A stretch of DNA of 64,000 bases from Bubalus kerabau (lineage: Eukaryota; Chordata; Mammalia; Artiodactyla; Bovidae): the NCBI RefSeq assembly GCF_029407905.1, contig NC_073630.1:34445001-34509000 (forward strand). Direction: 5' to 3'. The position numbers and the translations under genes were made by a program. The notes under the pieces were generated by a model. The model saw nothing but the letters and a program-made list of their open reading frames with translations. It did no database searches and was not told the origin of the DNA. Shown piece after piece: positions 56,825 to 64,000 of the stretch; within the stretch, counting starts at the first letter, position 1, and every line of letters begins with the position of its first letter.

Positions 56825-57344
56825 ATGGGTAAGTGGAGATGCCATCAAACGCTGCGGCTTTGCATATTTCAGGTCCAGTCACACAAAGAAAATACAATTC
56901 AAACTACAAATCTCTAGTAAATCTCTAGTAAAGAGATTTCAGGTGAATGTGTCATCTACTTCTGGTTCAATTAGCTATGATTTAGGAGGTAAGGATGTAT
57001 ATTTTAAAATTGTGAATTAGTCTCTGGTGGGTAGGGCAGTTATCCACAATACCTCTTAATTTTTACATTTCAGACTGCCCATTACCCTCTAACTCTGAGA
57101 TTTCCTGAGTCAATTATTTATGAGATTTATATCAGGATTGAAAGTATGCCAGGAGCAATAGAAACAATCTAGATTTGGAGCAAAACTAGTCCTTTTCTTC
57201 TCTCCACATATGTAAAATTCTTTAGGGGTTGGCTTTGCATTTCTAGGGGACTGGAGATCCATTGATTCTTCAATTAAAATATAAGATGCGGGTTTTGAAA
57301 TATTTGTTTTGTATGTTTCCTCCAAAATAATTTTTGTCTTCCTC

Positions 57345-57622
57345 GGAGAAGGCAATGGCACCCCATTCCAGTACTCTTGCTTGGAAAATCCCACGGGCGG
57401 AGAAGCCTGGTAGGCTGCAGTCCATGGGGTCGCTAAGAGTCGGACACGACTGAGTGACTTCACTTTCACGCATTGGAGAAGGAAATGGAAACCCACTCCA
57501 GTGTTCTTGCCTGGAGAATCCCAGGGACGGGGGAGCCTGGTGGGCTGCCGTCTCTGGGATCGCACAGAATCGGACACGACTGAAGCGACTTAGCAGCAGC
57601 AGCAGCAGCAGTAGCAGCAGCA
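57345..57622 (+). mobile_element. BOV-A2 dimeric SINE with (CAG)n tail
   Basis: ggagaaggcaatggcacccc, ...ggtcgctaagagtcggacac, linker cttcactttcacgcattgga, second monomer ...gacacgactgaagcgactta and (GCA)n tail with one gta interruption. It forms an inverted pair with the BOV-A2 520 bases to the left. Confidence 0.95.
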
Positions 57623-57730
57623 ATGGTTATCAGATTCAGCAAATAAAAATATAGCCCACCAGTTAAATTTTAATTTTACTAAATATCAGGTAATGAATAA
57701 GTATGCCCCATGTATGAATTTCAGATAAAT

Positions 57731-57980
57731 GAAGCTCCAATATTTTGGCCATCTGATTCGAAGAGCAGATTCATTGGAAAAAATCCTGATGCTGGGAAAG
57801 ATTGAGGGCAGGATGAGAAGGGGATGACAGAGGATGAGATGGTTGGATTTCCTCAACAACTCAATGGACATGGGCAGTGTATATGAGCAAACTCTGAGAG
57901 TGAAGGACAGGGGAGCCTGGTGTGCTTCTATCCATGGGCTTACAAAGAGTTAGACACATCTTAGTGACTGAACAACAACA
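57731..57980 (+). mobile_element. BovB 3' fragment with a 21-base target-site duplication
   Basis: gaagctccaatattttggcc, ...gattcattggaaaaaatcct, gatgctgggaaagattgagg, ...gatgagatggttggatttcc, ...ttagacacatcttagtgact, gaacaacaaca. Flanked by a perfect 21-base direct repeat (57710-57730 and 57981-58001; begins atgtatgaattt). The body is diverged in places although the duplication is intact. Confidence 0.93.
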
Positions 57981-58126
57981 ATGTATGAATTTCAGATAAA
58001 TAATGAATAATAAATAATAAGCATGCCCCATGTAACATTTGGGACATAAATGTACTAAAAATTATCACATAAAATAGACACTGAAGAATCATTCACTGAT
58101 AATCTGAAACAAACTGACTTGAGATA

Positions 58127-58240
58127 GCATCACTGACTCGATGGGCATGAGTTTGAGCAAGCTCCAGGGAAGCCTGGCGTGCTGCAGTTCATGGGGTTAC
58201 AAAGATTCAGACACAACTGAGCAACTGTACTGAATTGATC
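58127..58240 (+). mobile_element. BovB 3' end fragment
   Basis: gatagcatcactgactcgat, gggcatgagtttgagcaagc, ...aagcctggcgtgctgcagtt, ...cagacacaactgagcaactg and tail. The gcaagctccaggg stretch lacks the usual ...ggagttggtgatggacaggg segment. Confidence 0.88.
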
Positions 58241-58794
58241 TTTCATTTGGCAATGACAAACTTACAATCTTATTTCCTTTTTTTTTTTTTATAAGTAGAA
58301 CCCTAGAGAATTGCTTTTAGACATTTTTAAGATCTAATTTTGGCAGAGGGATGGAGCTAGAAAATAGGAACAGATATTTAGCTTTACACATAAAGAATAT
58401 TAAAGCTTAACCTGGTGGCTTTACAGTGAAATATGATAAATGGTCACCTGATCCACATGAGTAAAAATGTCTGTGTTCTCTTTGGGGGAAGAAAATGAAT
58501 GAAGGCTAAGTTGTATTATTTTTATAGTATTTACACATAGTCACATAATGAACCAAGGATATTTTATAAGTAAAATATAACTAATAAAATAGTACATAAT
58601 TTCATCAGAAAGCCAATTTACATTTCTAGAACTAAGAGAAATCAGATGATTTTCCATATATTAATACTGTCAATCCCTTTTTACTACTCATTTTCATTTA
58701 AATTAATTATATAGAATGACTTACAGATAAAAATCATCTAATATTGCCTTTAGTCCTTGAGACTTAGTCCTGCTTTTAAAAAATGGCACAATGG

Positions 58795-59062
58795 TTGGTG
58801 TCCTTGGTGTCTAGTGGTTGGGAGTCCACCTGCAAATGCAGGGGACACAGGTTGGATCCCTGGTATGGGAAGATTCCACATGCCACAGAGCAACTACTGA
58901 GCCCCTCTGCTGCATCCCCCGGAGCCCACGCTCCACAAGAGAAGCCACTGCAATGAGAAGCCTGCACGCCGCAACTAGATTATCGCCCCTTCTGGCGGCA
59001 ACTGGAGAAAGCCCACGAACAGCAACACGGGCCCAGCACGGCCCCCCACCCAATGGCACACT
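58795..59062 (+). mobile_element. CHR-type tRNA-derived SINE
   Basis: tgtccttggtgtctagtggt, tgggagtccacctgcaaatg, caggggacacaggttggatc, cctggtatgggaagattcca, catgccacagagcaac, then ...gcctgcacgccgcaactaga. This is the cetacean-hippopotamus-ruminant SINE layout with box A/B-like tRNA blocks. Confidence 0.8.
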
Positions 59063-59380
59063 AGTAAGTGTGTTAAACTTGAAAACTTAAATCATAGAAT
59101 TCTGAAAGAAGGTAACTATCTTATTAAGTCATTTACAACTTAAAAGTTGAAATAATTATTATTTAAGTACACATAAAATGTACTTGAGTTTAGATTTAAT
59201 CAAGTAATTACAGTAAGAGTATGATTTTTGAAGAAATTAGAGAAATATCTTAATTTTCCTTTATTACTCAAAGTTAACACTACCATGATTATTTTAGAGA
59301 TTTGAAGAGCAAATGTTCTGTTCCATACAGTACACTAGTCAAAATATACATTTTAATCTTGTTTCTTTTTCATAATTTTT

Positions 59381-59585
59381 CTTCCCTGGTGGCTCAGATG
59401 GTAAAGCATCTGCCTGCAATGTGGGACACCTGGGTTCAATCCCTGGGTTGGGAAGATCCCCTGGAGAAGGAAATGGCAACCCACTCCAGTACTCTTGCCT
59501 GGAAAATTCCATGGACTGAGGAGCCTGGTAGACTACAGTCCATGGGGTCACAAAAACTCGGACACGACTGGGCGACTTCACTTTC
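59381..59585 (+). mobile_element. Bov-tA SINE
   Basis: cttccctggtggctcagatg, ...gggttcaatccctgggttgg, ...gcaacccactccagtactct, ...ctcggacacgactgggcgac. The short repeat tttcataa occurs on both sides (near 59369 and 59582). Confidence 0.92.
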
Positions 59586-59589
59586 ATAA

Positions 59590-61225
59590 AGTAGATATTA
59601 TTATCTATGTTTTTAAAAAAGCTATTAGAAACTGAAATTTAGAAATATTTATTAGCTCCTCTAAGCCACACATATAAATAATAAGTGTTCATATCTGGTC
59701 CTAAAGCCTATATGATATATACATGATAAAAAATTGAACTTATTGTGTTACTAAAATATTGGACCCACACTCAAGGCAGGAGGTATTGATAAATTATCTT
59801 GGGTTCTCAATTCTTTTTTACTATAATAGAGATAAATATATGATTTTAGGAACAAATTAACATGAGTATTCAACAACTTTTTTTGATAGAGTGAATTACT
59901 CACCTCAAACATAGTAAATTGTTTAGGGGACATAAATAGTAACCTGTCATCTTTTGGTGGAAATATTTTTATAAGTTAGAGTAATTTTTTATCTTTGGAG
60001 AATACCTTCAATCTTAAAAATTGATCAACATGGTGTTGACCACTAGAGGGCTTAAAATTTGCAATCCTTGTTAGTAATCTAGTAGCACTGATTGACAGTT
60101 TATGAAGGGCTTCTGGTAAATTTTGAAAAGTGAACTAGACTGACTGAAACTGAAATAAACTGACTCAATGGAGCTCATGTGACAAACAAATGTTATAATT
60201 AAATCTAACTTTAATATTTGTTGGCATCTTTACTTCTAAACAATTATAGTATTAGGGCATTTTCCAATTACAATTATTGTAAAATTGCAGAAGTATTTTA
60301 CAATTGCTATTGGATAAATTTCCCAGAGAATCTTAGTGAAATTGGAATATAATGTAACTGAAGTATTGGAATTAATAATATGGAGAGGACCTTAGAATGC
60401 CTACTGAGAAGAGAAGCCGATAGAAGCCTGAAGGAGAACCTCTGGAGAGCAGGAAAGCAATAGATGACAAAGAAGCAAATAAAACCAACCAAAAAATTTG
60501 AGTATTCTTCCCTTGGAGAGGGTGGCCTGTGCTTGGCAATGTGAAGCCAGGGGTTGAGTGATTAATTTAAGTAATAATTATAAAAGTGTCATTTTTGGGA
60601 TTTGTTCTATGCCAGGCCTCTACTAAGGCATTAACATATATTAACTCACTGAAACGTCTCATACACCTCAGATATCTTCTCTATTCTTCTTTTTATTTTA
60701 CAAATAAGGAATCAAGCCCTTTCTTCTTAGACCCTTGCCCCACCACCCTAAAATAAGAAACATTCGGTGAAGGCTATGGCAAATACAAAGCAGCTTTCCT
60801 AAGCAGATGAATTCTATAAAGACTCAAGATACGGAGCTTATTGAGTTCAAGATCTAGGACAAAGCAATGGCCTCGGAGAAGAAACATTCTTCATGAGCTT
60901 TGGGAGAACCGAGGCCAGGGCATTGAATAATATCTGATAGTAGGAAGTTAAATGTCATGAAAAAATATCTGATCATTGGAAGTTAGGAAATTGAACATGG
61001 TCTAAAATCTTGTTTGTGGGCCAAGGGGGAGAAAAACACACGTAGACTACACTGTTAGATGACCAGACATTTAAAAGCTGATCTTGCCACAAGTTCTTAA
61101 TGGTTTTATATAATGAAACAAAGCAAAATACAACAGAAACAAATGTCTGATATACTACTTATGGGTTTTGTAGCAGTTTCTGGCAATTAAATTTCTTGGC
61201 CCAGCTACCAGTGAGAAAATCTTGT
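59590..61225. other. Intergenic DNA, one MIR-like relic
   Basis: AT-rich. 60575-60710 (gtcatttttgggatttgttc, tatgccaggcctctactaag, ...ttatatt-type core) is MIR-like. Nothing else recognised. Confidence 0.45.
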
Positions 61226-61226
61226 A

Positions 61227-61450
61227 TTTTTTAAAAATATTTATTTATTTAATTTACTTATTTGGCTACATTGGGTTTAGTTGGGCATGGGGGATTTTTT
61301 ATTGCAGCACAAGGGCTTCTCTCTGGTTGCTTCTTGCAGCCTTCGTTGCCCCACAACATGTGGGATCTTAGTTCCCCGATCAGAGATTGAACCTGTGTCC
61401 CCTGCAGTGGAAGCTGGGAGCCCTAACCCCTGGATTGCCAGGGAATTCCC
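61227..61450 (-). mobile_element. CHR-type tRNA-derived SINE
   Basis: Reverse-oriented: (AT)-rich tail, ggctacattgggtttagttg, ...gggcttctctctggttgctt, ...atgtgggatcttagttcccc, gatcagagattgaacctgtg, tcccctgcagtggaag, ending gattgccagggaattccc. Confidence 0.85.
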
Positions 61451-61454
61451 TTAT

Positions 61455-62705
61455 GATGGTTTTAAATGTAAACACACTCAAGGCTATCATATAAAGTATG
61501 AGTAATATACCTAGAGAAAAAAACATTTCAGAGGAGAAAGTGATAAAGACATTAACTTAGCCATTGTCTCTGGCAAAAGGTCATTCATGGGTGATGCCAA
61601 TAAGCATAATTATGTAATATTTGCTAGGAATATTCAGCCACTTAAATGCAGGAACAGATTAATAGATAGTTGGGTCTGACTATAGTTTAAGTTTTGCTAG
61701 GAAAGAATGCTTGAGGAAGAAAGGGAAAAGGGAGTTAAAGATATTTGTTGGGAAGCAGTTACAGGGCAAAATCATGAAAACAAGCTGGATTGAGTGACAT
61801 GTGAAGACACGGGATTATGATGAATAAGAGTAAGTTACAAGGTCAATGAATTGATGGTCTTGAAGAATGGAGTACTAGAGTGAGTAGACTGAGGATGATA
61901 GAATGAAATGATTTAAAACAAATTCAGAGATGACAAGGTCTAGGTGTGACATATGAGTGGTCGGTAATTGGAACCAAGGAAACAAAAACATTTAGAGGCT
62001 AAGGTGCTAGTCGGATCATCTAGCTGGATTTTGAAAATAGATAGCCGTGATGACAGGTAAGCAAAATGACAAAAGGAGCAAAAATCAATTACTCAGAGGT
62101 CGATACACATCCAATGAAAAGGGATACAGAGTGGCAAATGTGAGACTTTCAAAAGACACGAAAGTTTTGAAGGGGAAAAGAGGAGGGACAGTTTGGAGCA
62201 GAGAGGCCACTCTCTTAAGCTCCAGGCATAAATGGTACTTAGAGTATGAGAGAAAATGTAAAAATAAACCCTTCATTTGAAGGGCTCGAGGGAAAGTGGT
62301 GTTTCCAAGAGTCAAAGTTAAAATTCAGCAAAACTCTGAAGGAAATGTTCAGTGAAGAGGATAATGAAGGAGAAGTTTTCTGATGACAGGAAATAAGCTT
62401 GGGCAGAAGGGCTTAGGTGGCCAAGAGTCTAGGGGACGTGTGGTCAGACCAGCAGGGCTGAGAGAAGGGTGGGGATAAATATCTGCCTGAAACTGAGCAA
62501 TCTAGGAAGCATGGACTTCTCATGGGTGACACAGGAAGACGGGATTTGGAGGTTTGGAGGGATTCATTTCAGAAGCCACAGGACACAGTAATTAAAGGTC
62601 ATGGGGTGGCTTGGTTTGCCTGCAGTTGCAGGCGGGACTGGCGCTGGAGCCACAGTCTCATCTCTGGGTTTTAGAGCAAGTGGTAGCTGTAGATCTTTTC
62701 TATAC
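61455..62705. other. Intergenic DNA with unassigned ancient repeat traces
   Basis: Purine-rich on the plus strand. 61800-62600 resembles decayed old repeat sequence (e.g. ctgagagaagggtggggata). The 77-codon open frame at 62047-62280 has no domain. Confidence 0.35.
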
Positions 62706-62711
62706 AGTTCA

Positions 62712-62838
62712 TGAGGTTCTCATGGCAAGTATCCTGGGCTGGCTTGCCATTCCCTCCTCCAGAGGCCTGGTGTAATGCCATCCATGGGATTGAAAAGACT
62801 CAGACACGACTGGGCGACTGAACAATAACAACAATACC
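62712..62838 (+). mobile_element. Rearranged Bov-tA fragment
   Basis: catggcaagtatcctgggct, ggcttgccattccctcctcc, agaggcctggtgtaatgcca, ...gactcagacacgactgggcg. The order mixes a reverse-like first part with a forward 3' end. Confidence 0.65.
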
Positions 62839-63261
62839 AACAGCACCTGGAGATCTTGGGCCCTAAGTTGCTGGAGAAAAGCAGCAATTCAGCACCCTTT
62901 GCTTCCCATAAAGGGCCCTCTTTACTATGTCATTGCATATATTAGAAAAAATCTACATAATCTATAAGACCAAATGTCCTCTGCTCTGTGAACCTTTCCA
63001 TACTTCCACATCTCATAGTTAGTCATTTCCTTTATAACCTAAGTCATTTTGCATAAACAGCTCTTTGAACCTGTATGCCATCTTATTGTAATTATTTGTG
63101 TATATCTGTTTCTCCCAGTATACAGTGAACTCCTTGAGCCACAAATTGTGGCTTACTTTGTATCTGTACTACAGAATAGATCATAATGGCACAACTCAGG
63201 AACAAATTTAGAAACTATTAAGTGCTTTAATAGCTTTTTAGAAGTGACTTAAGGTGAATTA

Positions 63262-64000
63262 TGTATTGCTGAAGCCTGGCTTAGAGAATTTTGAGCATTA
63301 CTTTACTAGCGTGTGAGATGAGTGCAACTGTGCGGTAGTTTGAGCATTCTTTGGCATTGCTTTTCTTTGGGATTGGAATGAAAACTGACCTTTTCCAGTC
63401 CTGTGGCCACTGCTGAGTTTTCCAAATTTGCTGGCATATTGAGTGCAGCACTTTCACAGCATCATCTTTCAGGATTTGGAATAGCTCAACTGGAATTCTA
63501 TCACCTCCACTAGCTTTGTTCGTAGTGATGCTTTCTAAGGCCCACTTGACTTCACATTCCAGGATGTCTGGTTCTAGGTCAGTGATCACACCATCGTGAT
63601 TATCTGGGTTGTGAAGATCTTTTTTGTACAGTTCTTCTGTGTATTCTTGCCACGTCTTCTTAATATCTTCTGCTTCTGTTAGGTCCATACCATTTCTGTC
63701 CTTTATCGAGCCCATCTTTGCATGAGATGTTCCTTTGGTATCTCTGATTTTCTTGAAGAGATCTCTAGTCTTTCCCATTCTGTTGTTTTCCTCTATTTCT
63801 TTGCATTGATTGCTGAAGAAGGCTTTCCTATCTCTTCTTGCTATTTTTGGAACTCTGCATTCAGATGTTTGTATCTTTCCTTTTCTCCTTTGCTTTTCAC
63901 TTCTCTTCTTTTCACAGCTATTTGTAAGGCCTCCCCAGACAGCCATTTTGCTTTTTTGCATTTCTTTCCCATGGGGATGGTCTTGATCCCTGTCTCCTGT
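63262..64000 (-). mobile_element. BovB LINE, RT N-terminal region, truncated at its 3' side and running off the window
   Basis: A single uninterrupted minus-strand frame of 226 codons (63961-63281) covers the BovB region between endonuclease and RT core: RRDRKAFFSNQCKEIEENNR, MGKTRDLFKKIRDTKGTSHA, DLTEAEDIKKTWQEYTEELY, ...TNKASGGDRIPVELFQILKD (RT fingers), KRSVFIPIPKKSNAKECSNY, RTVALISHASKVMLKIL. The match stops abruptly at 63262, before the QAGF and FIDYAKAF motifs. The sequence right of 63961 is still BovB-like and continues outside. Confidence 0.95.

Noticed and set aside
1..64000. CRISPR array, phage, operon or other prokaryotic system
   Set aside because: There are no regularly spaced repeats or operon-like gene runs, and spliced exons plus ruminant retroelements show a mammalian chromosome.

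Overview
The window is nuclear DNA of a ruminant, almost certainly a bovid (cattle, sheep, goat or a relative). It is dense in BovB (RTE-type) LINEs, in the SINEs built on the BovB 3' end (Bov-tA and the dimeric BOV-A2), and in CHR-type SINEs, a combination typical of pecoran ruminants. No bacterial, organellar or exogenous viral backbone is present. The species cannot be fixed from the sequence alone.

The one protein-coding gene I can support is the 5' end of CAMK2D (calcium/calmodulin-dependent protein kinase II delta), on the minus strand. Coding exon 1 (37158 down to 37094) encodes [17 protein letters not shown]... in a strong Kozak context. Exon 2 (35485 down to 35391) encodes KGAFSVVRRCMKIPTGQEY... 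through ...KKLSAR. The junctions are GT-AG, the phases match, and the residues that separate the four CaMKII paralogs fit delta. Intron 1 is about 1.6 kb. Exon 3 was not found, so everything from 35390 to the left edge is intron 2, which is at least 35 kb. The start lies in a CpG island (about 36.85-38.75 kb). The far shore of the island carries TCTCGCGAGA, a G-rich run and a full CRE, TGACGTCA. The minus strand has no ATG for about 1.4 kb above the start codon, as expected for a long 5' leader.

Layout: 1-35390, CAMK2D intron 2 with L1 3' ends, L2 and MIR relics, several BovB copies, many Bov-tA/BOV-A2 insertions, and one near-perfect 156-160 bp inverted repeat (5567-5726 / 6354-6509). 35391-37158, exon 2, intron 1, exon 1. 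37159-38760, leader and promoter CpG island. 38760-64000, upstream intergenic DNA with BovB copies, BOV-A2 elements, two LTRs that look like solo endogenous-retrovirus LTRs each split by a later Bov-tA, CHR SINEs, and at the right edge a BovB reverse-transcriptase fragment that runs out of the window.

Most of the long open frames outside the two exons are BovB reverse transcriptase relics or SINE read-through. Many insertions have target-site duplications that I could read directly, which gives a relative order of events. I found no new gene system. The best leads are the inverted repeat, the promoter architecture (ATG desert, BANP-type motif, CRE, Z-DNA tract) and the odd BovB fragments. Repeat family names rest on my recollection of consensus sequences, not on a database search.
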